Shown here: one piece after another, positions 43,146 to 51,741 of the stretch
Numbering within the stretch: position 1 is the stretch's first letter
How the letters are laid out: every line of letters starts with the position of its first letter
Assembly: GCA_023381895.1 (NCBI GenBank)
Contig: JAMCTA010000148.1
Location: 1 to 64,000, forward strand
DNA: 64,000 bases
Source: Chloroflexota bacterium
Lineage (GTDB): Bacteria > Chloroflexota > UBA4733
Direction: 5' to 3'
The notes under the pieces: model-generated
The model's input: only the letters and a program-made list of their open reading frames with translations
The model's database searches: none
Told to the model about the DNA's origin: nothing
Made by a program: the position numbers and the translations under genes

Positions 43146-45413
43146 CTAGTTCCCTGATACGCTTGCTGTTGACACGGGTGCCGGGATATACAAGAAAGGT
43201 GTTCCCGGATGCGCCCGATTATCGACCGGCCATTGGATGCCCTTGGCGCCAATACGACCGTAGGTGACACCAGCGTACACCGGCACGGCTTGTGAAAGCT
43301 CGAGCATGATTTCAGCAGCGCTACCGTAATAGAATCGCCCGCCCATCCGGTTTGCCAGATCGCAGATGATCTGCCAACCAGGCAAGGCATCACCAAGCGA
43401 CTCAATCGCGGGGCGCAACCGCTGGATGCGGCGCTCTAGATTCGTGAGCGTCCCATCCTGCTCCGCGGGAGTTGCAGCCGGCAACACCACGTCAGCGCCC
43501 TGAGCAGTCTCCGTTAGGAAGGTGTCGATTACTACGAGGAAGGGAATGTCGGATAAGCTGTCGCGTGCGACGTCCCCCCAATCTCCTGCCGGGTCGACAC
43601 CGCATGCGATCAACGCCCGGAGCTTGCCTGACGCCGAAGCATTCAACAGCCCATCCGTCGATAGTCCTGGTGTCTGGGAAATCTCAGTGCCCCACAACTG
43701 CATTAGGGTGTTCCGAGCCGCTGCATCAGCAAGGGCACGATGCCCCGGCAAGAGTTTGGGGCCCACCCCGGCGTCGATCACGCCTTGGGTATTAGCAGCC
43801 TGCGGCAGACGGTTCAGGCCAGCTCCGGTACGCCCGACATTCCCCGTCGCAACCGCCAAGAGTGCGAGGAGGCGAACCGCTTCCCGGCTCTGCTCCCGAT
43901 CAGCCCACGATTCACTGTAGCAGAAGACGGTAGGGCCTGATCTAAGGCGCTCAGCGACGTCTCCCAAAGCCTCTGAAGTCGTTCCTGCTTCCAGGGCCAC
44001 TCGCTCTAGAGAGACGTTGCGCACCACATCACGAGCTTCGGCGACGAGATGAGCAAACTGCCCACCCTCAGCAACACCGCCATCGACAACGGCCTTGAGC
44101 AATCCGTGGAGAAGCGCAATCTCTCGGCCGAGCGGCGTCCGGAGAACGTGGGATGCCACATGATCGAGCCTGCGCCGCTCATCGTTGACAGTAATGAGCA
44201 CGCTACCTTTGCCCACCGCCTTGCGAATGCGGAGATCCAGCACAGGCTGTTCAAGAACGGGATTGGCACCGATGAGGAAAATTGTCTTTGCATCTTCCAA
44301 CCCTTGAATGGATCCCATAGCAGCTCGGTAGCCAAACAGGTCCTGCAAAATCTCATCCGAGTCACCCTGTCCTGGACGCCGGTAGTCGATGTTGTTCGTG
44401 CCAAGGACACTACGGAAGAATTTCTGGAAGACGTACGCCTCTTCATTCGTGTGTGCCGGTGACAACACGCCGCCGATGGCATCTGCCCCGTGCTCCTCTC
44501 GGATCGCGGCAAGCCTCTGGGCAACCGTTGTCAGCGCCTCTCGCCAGCTCACCGCAACGAACTCGCCATCCTTACGAAGGAGCGGTGTGCTTAACCTCTC
44601 TGGACTGTTGAGGGGTTCGAAGGAGTACCGCCCCCGATCACACAGCCAACCATCATCGACGGGATCGTTTCGACGGGAAAGTATGCGCTTGACGGCGCCT
44701 TCACGAATGGTGAAAGAGATGTTGCAGCCGATGCTGCACTGCGTACAGACGGTCGGAACATTCTGAATATCCCACGGACGCGCCGTGAATCTGTAGCGTG
44801 CACTCGTCAGCGCACCCACTGGACACAACTCTGTGATGTTCCCTTGAAAAGGTGAATCCAAGACGTGACCGGGGGCGACACCAATCTCGGAATCGGCGCC
44901 GCGATGGATGACGCCCAAGGCGTTGTCTTGGGCGATGTCACTGTGAAAGCGAACGCACCGGTAGCACATGATGCAGCGCTCCCGATCAAGAAGAATGTGC
45001 TCGGACAGGGGAATGGGCTTGACGAAGTGACGCTTCGGCTCGACGTAGCGGCTGATGCCCGGGCCAAACTTGAAGGTCGTGTCCTGGAGCGGACATTCCC
45101 CGCCCTTGTCGCACACTGGGCAGTCGAGCGGATGATTGATGAGGAGAAACTCCAGCAAGTTGCGCTGCTGCTCGATCACCGCTGGCGTGTTCGTGCGCAC
45201 CACCATACCTTCAGCAACGTAGGTGGCACACGCGGGGATAAGCCCGCGCATCTTCTCGACTTCCACGAGGCACATACGGCAGGCTGCGACCGGTTTCATC
45301 TTCTCGTGATAGCAGAAGATGGGGATTTCGATCCCTATGGTTTTCGCCGCATCCACCAGGGTAAGCCCCTTTGGAACGTCGGCTTCTTGCCCGTCGATCG
45401 TAACTTTAACCAT
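43146..45413 (-). CDS. nuoG: NADH-quinone oxidoreductase subunit G
   Basis: 755 residues. The N-terminus binds a 2Fe-2S cluster (IFCYHEKMKPVAACRMCLVE plus a later Cys), then the His-containing 4Fe-4S site HPLDCPVCDKGGECPLQD, then CIMCYRCVRFH and a further cysteine for the next cluster. After these, CTQCSIGCNISF and a later Cys in WLCDRGR form the N7-type cluster, as in Thermus and E. coli. The rest is a molybdopterin-oxidoreductase-like domain that has lost its cofactor in NuoG. Together it carries electrons from NuoF. Confidence 0.96.
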   Translation of the reverse strand: MVKVTIDGQEADVPKGLTLVDAAKTIGIEIPIFCYHEKMKPVAACRMCLVEVEKMRGLIPACATYVAEGMVVRTNTPAVIEQQRNLLEFLLINHPLDCPVCDKGGECPLQDTTFKFGPGISRYVEPKRHFVKPIPLSEHILLDRERCIMCYRCVRFHSDIAQDNALGVIHRGADSEIGVAPGHVLDSPFQGNITELCPVGALTSARYRFTARPWDIQNVPTVCTQCSIGCNISFTIREGAVKRILSRRNDPVDDGWLCDRGRYSFEPLNSPERLSTPLLRKDGEFVAVSWREALTTVAQRLAAIREEHGADAIGGVLSPAHTNEEAYVFQKFFRSVLGTNNIDYRRPGQGDSDEILQDLFGYRAAMGSIQGLEDAKTIFLIGANPVLEQPVLDLRIRKAVGKGSVLITVNDERRRLDHVASHVLRTPLGREIALLHGLLKAVVDGGVAEGGQFAHLVAEARDVVRNVSLERVALEAGTTSEALGDVAERLRSGPTVFCYSESWADREQSREAVRLLALLAVATGNVGRTGAGLNRLPQAANTQGVIDAGVGPKLLPGHRALADAAARNTLMQLWGTEISQTPGLSTDGLLNASASGKLRALIACGVDPAGDWGDVARDSLSDIPFLVVIDTFLTETAQGADVVLPAATPAEQDGTLTNLERRIQRLRPAIESLGDALPGWQIICDLANRMGGRFYYGSAAEIMLELSQAVPVYAGVTYGRIGAKGIQWPVDNRAHPGTPFLYIPAPVSTASVSGN

Positions 45414-45467
45414 GGTCTCTCCTCAAGCCAGACCCGCTGTAGCGAAAGCAACCAGCCAGTCCACAGG

Positions 45468-46832
45468 TTACACTGCCGGCGACAGGTCTGTCACGCCAAA
45501 GGGATAATCACCCGCAGGACACTTGCCTTCACGGATGTGATACTCGAATTCTTCGGGCCACAGCTTCAGAGCCCAGCGCACAGGCCAGGTAACCGAGTAG
45601 CCAAAGGCACATAAGGTCTTACCCTCGATCCCGTCGCAGAGATCCTTCAGTAGAGGGATATCTTCCGGCCGTCCTTGGCCATTGATGATGCGTCGCAAAG
45701 TCTTGTACATCCACGCACCTCCCTCTCGGCAGGGCGTACACTCACCGCAACTCTCGTGATGATAAAAGTAGCTTATCTTGGAGAGGCAGTGAGGAATACA
45801 GATATCCTCATTCATGACGGTCATAGAAGCGGTTCCCAAGATGTAGCCAAAACCCAACGCAGGAATACTGTCGAAGTCCATCTTGGTGTCCAGCTGATCC
45901 GCAGTGAGCCAGGCGGACGTCCCACCGCCAGGAATGACCGCCTTGACCTTCTTCCCATTCAGAACGCCACCCGCAGCATTGATGAGCTCGCCAACAGTGA
46001 CGCCAAGCGGGAGCTCATAATTCCCAGGCTGGTTGACGTGGCCCGAAATTGAGAAGATCATCGGACCGGAGCCGGCAGGCCCCATCCGTCCCATGGTGGG
46101 GTTCCCGATCTTCGCATACTCCTCCCCTCCCATAGCCAGAATGAAGGGGAGGTTCGCCACCGTTTGCACATTCTGCATCACGGTGGGCATACCCCAGGCG
46201 CCACCACCCACAGTCGTTGGAAAGTACGGTGGCTTCAGCCGGGTGATACCCCGGTTACCATTGAGACTCTGAATGAGCGCCGTCTCTTCACCGCAGATAT
46301 AGGCTCCGGCACCACGATACACCATAGCGTCAAGATCGAAGCTACTACCGAGAATGTTCTTGCCGAGCAGCCCAGCATCTCGAGCACTGCGGATGGCGGC
46401 ATTCATTCGCTCGGCGCCGAAACCAAACTCTCCACGAAGGTAGATGAAGATGCGATGCGCGTTGACCGCATAGGCAACAAGCATCGCTCCTTCCAACACG
46501 AGGTGTGGATCTTCCTCGATGAGAAACCGATCGTGACAGGTGCCAGGCTCGGACTCATCACCGTTCACCACCATGTAGCGCGGAATGCTCTCATCCTTCG
46601 GTAGCGTGCTCCACTTCATTTGAACCGGGAAGCCCGCACCGCCGCGGCCGCGAATGCCGGACTTCTTCACCTCGTCAGCAATCAATTCGCGCGAGTTCGG
46701 GGTCTGAAGCACTCGCTTCCACTGTTCATAACCGCTACGCTTGAGATATGACTGGAGAGTCCATGCACCCGCTTCACCGAGGTGAGCGGTGAGCATTGGG
46801 GAAAACTTCGGAGACTCTGCAACCGCAGCCAT
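45468..46832 (-). CDS. nuoF: NADH-quinone oxidoreductase subunit F
   Basis: 454 residues. It holds the NADH and FMN sites: GRGGAGFPVQMKW (FMN loop), NGDESEPGTCHDRFLIEEDPH (NADH/FMN contact), RGAGAYICGEETALIQSLNG. The N3 4Fe-4S cluster is ligated by ESCGECTPCREG and a later cysteine (GKTLCAFG). With NuoE and NuoG it forms the NADH dehydrogenase module. It starts 2 bases after the nuoE stop. Confidence 0.97.
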   Translation of the reverse strand: MAAVAESPKFSPMLTAHLGEAGAWTLQSYLKRSGYEQWKRVLQTPNSRELIADEVKKSGIRGRGGAGFPVQMKWSTLPKDESIPRYMVVNGDESEPGTCHDRFLIEEDPHLVLEGAMLVAYAVNAHRIFIYLRGEFGFGAERMNAAIRSARDAGLLGKNILGSSFDLDAMVYRGAGAYICGEETALIQSLNGNRGITRLKPPYFPTTVGGGAWGMPTVMQNVQTVANLPFILAMGGEEYAKIGNPTMGRMGPAGSGPMIFSISGHVNQPGNYELPLGVTVGELINAAGGVLNGKKVKAVIPGGGTSAWLTADQLDTKMDFDSIPALGFGYILGTASMTVMNEDICIPHCLSKISYFYHHESCGECTPCREGGAWMYKTLRRIINGQGRPEDIPLLKDLCDGIEGKTLCAFGYSVTWPVRWALKLWPEEFEYHIREGKCPAGDYPFGVTDLSPAV

Positions 46833-46834
46833 TG

Positions 46835-47386
46835 CTACTGCTGCGTCCTTTCTGTGGCAAAGCTCAACGCGCCAATCTCCGTCCCCGGCACAGGACGGTC
46901 AGGATATCGCGCAGCAAGCCGGCGTAGTTCCTCAAGGAGTGTAGCAACCTTTTCCTTCGTGAGGTTCTCGAAGTAACGCTGATTGACTTGCATCATCGGA
47001 GCCCACGAACATGCCGCGAGGCACTCTATGGTCGGCCGGTAGGTGAATACCCCATCTTTAGTGGTTCCCTCGTGTTCCAGGCCAAGCTCTTGCTGCACAT
47101 ACTCGGACAGCTGGTCTGCTCCCCGCAAAGCGCACGGCAGGTTGACACAGACTTCAACAAGAAACTTGCCCCACTTGTCTGTGTGAATGAGGCTATAGAA
47201 GCTTGCCACTTGAAAGATATCGTTCGGGTGCAAATCGAGAATCTCGGCGATGACGTCGATCGCCTCTTCGCTGAGATGCCCGGCGTCCTCTTGCACCGCG
47301 TGCAAGGACGGGAGAATAGCCGATCGACGTTCCGGAAAACTATCCCGCGCTTCTGCGATGCGCGCCCGCGTCTGCTCTGAGATCAT
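46835..47386 (-). CDS. nuoE: NADH-quinone oxidoreductase subunit E
   Basis: 183 residues from the ATG at 47386, with AAGGGG upstream; the longer frame to 47455 lies within nuoD. It ligates the N1a 2Fe-2S cluster through CVNLPCALRG (C-x4-C) and CLAACSWAPMMQVN (C-x3-C), the usual four cysteines. ASFYSLIHTDKWGKFLVEVC marks the thioredoxin-like fold. It begins 7 bases after the nuoD stop. Confidence 0.96.
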   Translation of the reverse strand: MISEQTRARIAEARDSFPERRSAILPSLHAVQEDAGHLSEEAIDVIAEILDLHPNDIFQVASFYSLIHTDKWGKFLVEVCVNLPCALRGADQLSEYVQQELGLEHEGTTKDGVFTYRPTIECLAACSWAPMMQVNQRYFENLTKEKVATLLEELRRLAARYPDRPVPGTEIGALSFATERTQQ

Positions 47387-47393
47387 CGTCCCC

Positions 47394-48632
47394 TTACCGA
47401 TCCGTCCCACCAATGACCGGGTCCAAGCTTCCAATACAGGCGACCGCATCCGCAATCAGTCCGCCCTCCATCATGACCGGTAGCGCCTGCAAGCCGACGA
47501 AGCTCGGCTCACGCACGTGACACCGATAGGCGTGGTTCGTACCATCGCTGACGATGTAGAACCCAAGCTCGCCGCGCGGCGACTCCACAGCACTATACAC
47601 CTCGCCCGCTGGCACCCGGATACCCTGCGTCACCAGCTTGAAGTGATGGATCAAGGCCTCCATGCTGGTGTTGATCTCAATCTTGGGCGGAAGCGAGATC
47701 TTCCGATCTTCAGTGCGGAATGGACCATCTGGCAGTTTCTTGAGCGCCTGCTGAATGATCTTCACCGACTCGCGCATCTCACGCATACGTACGGCATAAC
47801 GCGCGTACGCATCGCCAGCAGTCTCAGTGGGCACCGCGAAGTCATACTGCTCGAAGCCGGAATAGGGCTGCGTCTTACGGAGGTCCCACGCGACGCCGGA
47901 TGCGCGTAGGGAGGGGCCTGTCAGCCCCAGCGCTAGCGCTTGCTCGGCCGTCAGCGTTCCCACTCCGACCGTTCTCTCCTGCCAGATCTCATTCTCTTTC
48001 AGAAGCGCCTCGTACTCATCAACGTGAGAAGGGAACTCATCACAGAATGCCGCCACGCGATCCGGGAAGTCGGGGTGGAGATCCTGAGCAATACCGCCAA
48101 TGCGGATGTAGCTCGTCATCATGCGCTGACCGGTTGTGAGATCGAACAGGTCAAGGGTAGACTCACGCTCCCGGAAGCAGTAGAGAAAGACGGACATCGC
48201 CCCAAGGTCGAGCGCGTGGGTACCGAGCCAGAGCAAGTGACTAGAGATACGCGTCAGCTCACTCAAGATAACGCGCGCTACCTGGGCTCTGGGTGGCACC
48301 TCACACTGCAGGAGCCTTTCGACTCCGAGGCAGTAGCCAAGATTGTTGATGAGCGGACATAGGTAATCCATGCGGTCCGTACACGGTACAGCTTGCTGCC
48401 AGCTCCGGCTTTCGATGGTCTTCTCGATGCCAGTGTGTACGTAGCCCAGGTGAGGCGTGCACTTGATCACCGTCTCACCATCGAGTTCGAGCTGCAGCCG
48501 TAGGACACCGTGGGTACTCGGGTGTTGGGGCCCTACATTGATGAGCATGGTGTCGTCACGAACTCGAGGCGCAAGATCGCTGACTCCCACGGATCCGTAA
48601 GCGGCACTGTTCTCGTTTGCTATGTCAACCAT
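47394..48632 (-). CDS. nuoD: NADH-quinone oxidoreductase subunit D
   Basis: 412 residues, related to the large subunit of NiFe hydrogenases but without the metal cysteines. NVGPQHPSTHGVLRL near the N-terminus carries the quinone-site histidine, followed by HLGYVHTGIEKT, and YRCHVREPSFVGLQALP near the end. It lines the quinone cavity with NuoB. It is separate from nuoC, unlike the fused NuoCD of enteric bacteria. Confidence 0.97.
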   Translation of the reverse strand: MVDIANENSAAYGSVGVSDLAPRVRDDTMLINVGPQHPSTHGVLRLQLELDGETVIKCTPHLGYVHTGIEKTIESRSWQQAVPCTDRMDYLCPLINNLGYCLGVERLLQCEVPPRAQVARVILSELTRISSHLLWLGTHALDLGAMSVFLYCFRERESTLDLFDLTTGQRMMTSYIRIGGIAQDLHPDFPDRVAAFCDEFPSHVDEYEALLKENEIWQERTVGVGTLTAEQALALGLTGPSLRASGVAWDLRKTQPYSGFEQYDFAVPTETAGDAYARYAVRMREMRESVKIIQQALKKLPDGPFRTEDRKISLPPKIEINTSMEALIHHFKLVTQGIRVPAGEVYSAVESPRGELGFYIVSDGTNHAYRCHVREPSFVGLQALPVMMEGGLIADAVACIGSLDPVIGGTDR

Positions 48633-48679
48633 GTCGACACCCTCTCATTCAGAGACAGACGGCGGGTTCACCAAAAGCC

Positions 48680-49234
48680 CTACGCGGGCTCATTCGGCGG
48701 CACGTTATCCGAGAATGCCACCGGCTCTTCGCCAAGCGGCTCATCTTTCCGCAATGGGTGCGTCTGCCAGTCGTGTGGCAACAGGATACGTCGCAGGTCA
48801 GGATGGCCCTCGAACCGGATACCCATGAGATCGTAGACCTCGCGTTCCAGCCAGTTGGCCGCTGGCCAGTCGATCGTGACGCTTGGTGCCCACTCGTCTC
48901 CCTCGGGGACCGGCACTTTCACGCGGATGCGCTGCCTCTTCGACATCGAGAGCAAGTGGTAAGCAACATTCCAGCGCGGCTCCAGCCCCATGCCGAGATA
49001 GTCCACCGAAGAGATATCGGCGAGGAATTGAAACTCGAGGTCTGGATGATCCCTCAACGCGCGTAGGACCTCACGAATTCGCTCCCGTTGCACCATAAGA
49101 GTGAGCTCACCATATTGCTGCTTGTAGTGCAAGAGAACACCTGGACCCAGCGCATCGATAACCCGCACAGCCAAAGGCCGTGAGTCTTCCTGACTCGGAG
49201 GTGTCGCCTCCTGCGGGTCGGTACCGACAGACAC
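48680..49234 (-). CDS. nuoC: NADH-quinone oxidoreductase subunit C
   Basis: 184 residues. It is the 30-kDa-type scaffold subunit, with DISSVDYLGMGLEPRW, the family signature DWPAANWLEREVYDLMGIRFEGHPDLRRIL split across the middle (here key Glu-Arg-Glu and the HPDLRRILLPHDW end), and a basic C-terminus. It packs against NuoD and NuoI. Confidence 0.95.
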   Translation of the reverse strand: MSVGTDPQEATPPSQEDSRPLAVRVIDALGPGVLLHYKQQYGELTLMVQRERIREVLRALRDHPDLEFQFLADISSVDYLGMGLEPRWNVAYHLLSMSKRQRIRVKVPVPEGDEWAPSVTIDWPAANWLEREVYDLMGIRFEGHPDLRRILLPHDWQTHPLRKDEPLGEEPVAFSDNVPPNEPA

Positions 49235-49283
49235 AGCACTTCCTCCTTACAACAGCGTTCCGGAGATAGGACCGAGGTAGACC

Positions 49284-49838
49284 TTACCCACGCGCCGGAA
49301 CGTAGACACCCTCAGCCATGATCTTGGCTTGCAGCTTCATAACTGCGTCCAAGAGCTGCTCCGGCCGCGGAGGGCACCCTGGCACGTAGACGTCCACCGG
49401 GATGACACGATCGCATCCCTGTACAATCGCGTAGTTGTTGTAGATGCCACCGCAGGATGCGCAGTCGCCCATCGCGATCACCCACTTGGGATCAGCCATC
49501 TGATCGTAGAGCTGTCGCAGCACCGGAGCCATCTTCTGCGATAGCCGACCTGCCACGATGATGAGGTCAGCCTGACGCGGCGATGGGCGCATGAGTTCTG
49601 CCCCGAAGCGCCCCATATCATAGCGAGACGCCGCGGTGGCCATCATCTCCATCGCACAACAGGCCAGTCCAAAAGTGATCGGCCAGAGAGCAGAGCTACG
49701 CCCCCAGTTCACCAAACGATTCAAGTTGGTCAGCACAAACCCGGGGGCACCAGTCTTCCCAACACTTACCGTGGGGTTGCCACTCGGGTGAATTGGCAAG
49801 CGCGGCTTCACAGGAAGGGTCTCGCTGCTCACTCCCAT
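49284..49838 (-). CDS. nuoB: NADH-quinone oxidoreductase subunit B
   Basis: 184 residues. It binds cluster N2, the last 4Fe-4S, through tandem cysteines in [11 protein letters not shown] plus CASCGG and [13 protein letters not shown]. It donates electrons to quinone at the NuoB/NuoD interface. It overlaps the nuoA end by 10 bases, showing translational coupling. An N-terminal extension of roughly 30 residues precedes the conserved core. Confidence 0.97.
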   Translation of the reverse strand: MGVSSETLPVKPRLPIHPSGNPTVSVGKTGAPGFVLTNLNRLVNWGRSSALWPITFGLACCAMEMMATAASRYDMGRFGAELMRPSPRQADLIIVAGRLSQKMAPVLRQLYDQMADPKWVIAMGDCASCGGIYNNYAIVQGCDRVIPVDVYVPGCPPRPEQLLDAVMKLQAKIMAEGVYVPARG

Positions 49839-50197
49839 TCAAACGCTCCTTTTCGCCAGATGTAGTAGTACCCGATGAGCAACACAACGATGAAGATGAA
49901 CATCTCGATGAAGCCAAACCAGCGTAGCTGGTGGTAGATCACTGCCCAAGGGTAAAAGAAGACAGCCTCGATGTCGAAGACGAGGAAGAGCATCGCGTAG
50001 AGATAGAACTTGATGGGAAATCGGCGGCGAGCCGTTCCCACAGGAGACATGCCGCATTCGTAGGGAGCGAGCTTAGCCGCGGTAGGTCGCTTGGGACCCA
50101 AAAGAGAGGTGCCGGCAGCGAGAATGCCACTGAGCGCGAGCGCAACAGCAAGCATCACAAGTGCAGGAAAGTAACCAATGAGCATGGCGGTTTGCAT
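49829..50197 (-). CDS. nuoA: NADH-quinone oxidoreductase subunit A
   Basis: 122 residues from the ATG at 50197, with AGGGAGAG 9 bases upstream; a longer frame starts at 50236. Three membrane helices, with [20 protein letters not shown] between the first and second and [13 protein letters not shown] in the second, the ND3/NuoA signature. First gene of the nuo operon. The 5' untranslated region contains the short inverted repeat CCCTA-TATC-TAGGG (50211-50224, plus strand), which overlaps the ribosome binding site. Confidence 0.95.
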   Translation of the reverse strand: MQTAMLIGYFPALVMLAVALALSGILAAGTSLLGPKRPTAAKLAPYECGMSPVGTARRRFPIKFYLYAMLFLVFDIEAVFFYPWAVIYHQLRWFGFIEMFIFIVVLLIGYYYIWRKGAFEWE

Positions 50198-50255
50198 CGC
50201 AGTGACACTCTCCCTATATCTAGGGGGATCCAGCACGCTTGTCTCCCAAGAATTC

Positions 50256-50285
50256 AGGATAGCACTCGGCTCAGCAATGGGTCAA
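50256..50285 (-). promoter_or_regulatory. Promoter of the nuoA-N operon
   Basis: On the minus strand TTGACC (50285-50280) and TATCCT (50261-50256) are 18 bases apart. The distance to the nuoA ATG gives a leader of about 50 bases. The promoter points away from the selenocysteine tRNA gene that begins 42 bases to the right. Confidence 0.6.
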
Positions 50286-50326
50286 AGCGGAGCGGGCAGG
50301 CGGCGAATCCGGGTACCATACGTGGT

Positions 50327-50426
50327 GGAGGCATGCGGCATCCGGTGATGCCCCCGGTCTTCAAAACCGCGTGCGGGGTGCGACCGACGCGCCCCTGGTG
50401 GGTTCGACTCCCATATGCCTCCGCCA
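50327..50426 (+). tRNA. selC: tRNA-Sec (anticodon TCA)
   Basis: 100 bases including an encoded CCA (50424-50426). Hallmarks of a selenocysteine tRNA are all visible: an 8-bp acceptor stem (50327-50334 with 50415-50422), a 6-bp D stem (GGCATC/GATGCC, 50337-50342 and 50347-50352) closing a four-base loop, an anticodon loop CTTCAAA with TCA at 50361-50363, and a long variable arm with an 8-bp stem (about 50374-50394), then a TTCGACT T-loop. The discriminator base is G. It implies that the organism reads some UGA codons as selenocysteine; selA, selB and selD are not in the window. Confidence 0.9.
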
Positions 50427-50819
50427 TGCCCCCTAGCAAGGGTGAACCGGCCTCGTTCGATCCGTCAATCGAGAATTCTCTGGTGGCAATGTGGCTCAGT
50501 GTTCGGCCTGTTGACCGAGCGTTAGTGCGGGCACTTCGGTTCGACTACAACGGCGCGACACTACACCCATAAATGATGTGAGAAAGACTCGGAAACATTT
50601 GTCCCAAGCTGGGATGTGAAACGCCTGTTCAATGTGGCTCGTTCCTGGGTTTGAGCGCCTCTTTACCTCTTGGCCGTAGCACTCCTAGGCTTCCAGAAAC
50701 GAGCGGGCCACAGGCCTGCTTCGTGCTGACGACGCAGCGCAGTGCTGTCCCGTGACCAGGATTATGGTACACTCCCGATTATATGGCATGATAACCAATT
50801 GTGGAAGTACATCGAGGAG
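50427..50819. other. Intergenic stretch after tRNA-Sec
   Basis: About 390 bases with no convincing gene. A short frame starts with the last base of the encoded CCA, which is likely coincidental. No clear terminator, repeat or attachment duplication is visible apart from a 9-base GGTTCGACT that occurs in the tRNA and again near 50538. Confidence 0.4.
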
Positions 50820-51074
50820 ATGCCAACTAGGGTTGTGCGGACAAGAATTGCCAATGGTGGCAGAGTCGTGATCCCTGCTGCATACCGCAGAGCCCTGGGC
50901 CTGCGCGTCGGCGATGAGGTGGTGCTGCAACTCCACGATGACGAGGTGCGACTGTTGACACTCGACCAGGTCATCGCCCACGCGCAGCAGATCGTGGGCC
51001 GGCAGGTCCCTGCCGGGCGCTCCCTGGTCAATGAGCTGATCGCCGAGCGCCGGCTCGAGGCGCAGCGTGAGTAG
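50820..51074 (+). CDS. vapB: AbrB/VapB-type antitoxin
   Basis: 84 residues from the ATG at 50820; an upstream TTG at 50799 is possible because the spacing of GAGGAG to the ATG is too tight. A swapped-hairpin DNA-binding fold is plain: RIANGGRVVIPAAYRRALGLRVGDEVVLQL. The C-terminal helix (IAHAQQIVGRQ) would wrap the toxin. It overlaps the toxin gene by 8 bases, the usual antitoxin-first order, and probably represses its own promoter. Confidence 0.85.
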   Translation: MPTRVVRTRIANGGRVVIPAAYRRALGLRVGDEVVLQLHDDEVRLLTLDQVIAHAQQIVGRQVPAGRSLVNELIAERRLEAQRE

Positions 51075-51453
51075 CACCGTGCTGGATGCCTCGGCGCTCC
51101 TCGCATTGCTCCAGGCTGAGCAGGGCAGTAAGCAGGTACGAGCTGCCCTCGCCACCGGCGCAGTGATGAGCGCTGTCAACCTGAGTGAGGTTGTTGCAAA
51201 GCTCAGCGAGCTCGACATGGAGGAAGCAGCGATCCGATCGATACTGGAGCCCATTGGGCTCCACATTACTGCCTTCGATGCCGATGCAGCATATAGCGCC
51301 GGCCTGCTCCGCTCAGCGACGAAAGCAGCCGGCCTTCCCCTGGGTGATCGCGCCTGTCTGGGCTTGGCGCAGCGGCTGCGCCTGCCCGTGGTAACGGCCG
51401 ATCGGGCCTGGCAGGACCTGTCGCTTGATGTCCCGATCCGCGTGATCCGCTAA
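51067..51453 (+). CDS. vapC: PIN-domain toxin, VapC type
   Basis: 128 residues from a GTG overlapping the antitoxin gene. PIN nuclease acidic residues can be read: Asp in VLDASALLALL, Glu in NLSEVVAKL, Asp in GLPLGDRACLGLA and Asp in VVTADRAW. Such toxins cleave RNA, often tRNA or rRNA, when the antitoxin is lost. Located beside a tRNA gene, with a gene remnant downstream, in what looks like a small accessory spot. Confidence 0.88.
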   Translation: MSSTVLDASALLALLQAEQGSKQVRAALATGAVMSAVNLSEVVAKLSELDMEEAAIRSILEPIGLHITAFDADAAYSAGLLRSATKAAGLPLGDRACLGLAQRLRLPVVTADRAWQDLSLDVPIRVIR

Positions 51454-51582
51454 GGGAGTGCTGCTCTTCGGCGCCGACCTGCTTGCACCCGTGCCGTTTG
51501 GCCGGTGCAGCCATTACCGGGGACACTTCCGATTGAGTGCTGACCATCATTTTGTCCGTGGTGATCGGTAGTCACCGTGCTC

Positions 51583-51723
51583 TCAGGTGGACACGGTGCC
51601 AGGTAAGGGGATCGCACTTCCTGCCGGGTTGGCGAAGAGGATGCATCCGGACGTGTCCAGCAGGACAATGCCCTCCTCACAGCGCGATTCTACCTGATGG
51701 GCCGCCGCCGCGCCGCCCCCCAC
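51583..51723 (-). pseudogene. PAS-domain fragment
   Basis: A 46-codon frame reads EEGIVLLDTSGCILFANPAG, the N-terminal strand pair of a PAS domain, but ends at TGA soon after. The remainder of the domain and any kinase or cyclase partner are absent. Probably the remains of a signalling gene lost or interrupted by rearrangement near the tRNA. Confidence 0.35.
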
Positions 51724-51741
51724 GCAGCTCCAAGGAGCCCC

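Noticed and set aside
44865..45614. Plus-strand 249-codon frame
   Set aside because: Antisense to nuoG and the end of nuoF, both near-canonical proteins.
50401..50550. GGTTCGACT in tRNA-Sec repeated near 50538 as an integration att duplication
   Set aside because: Nine bases is too short to separate from chance and no integrase gene is present.
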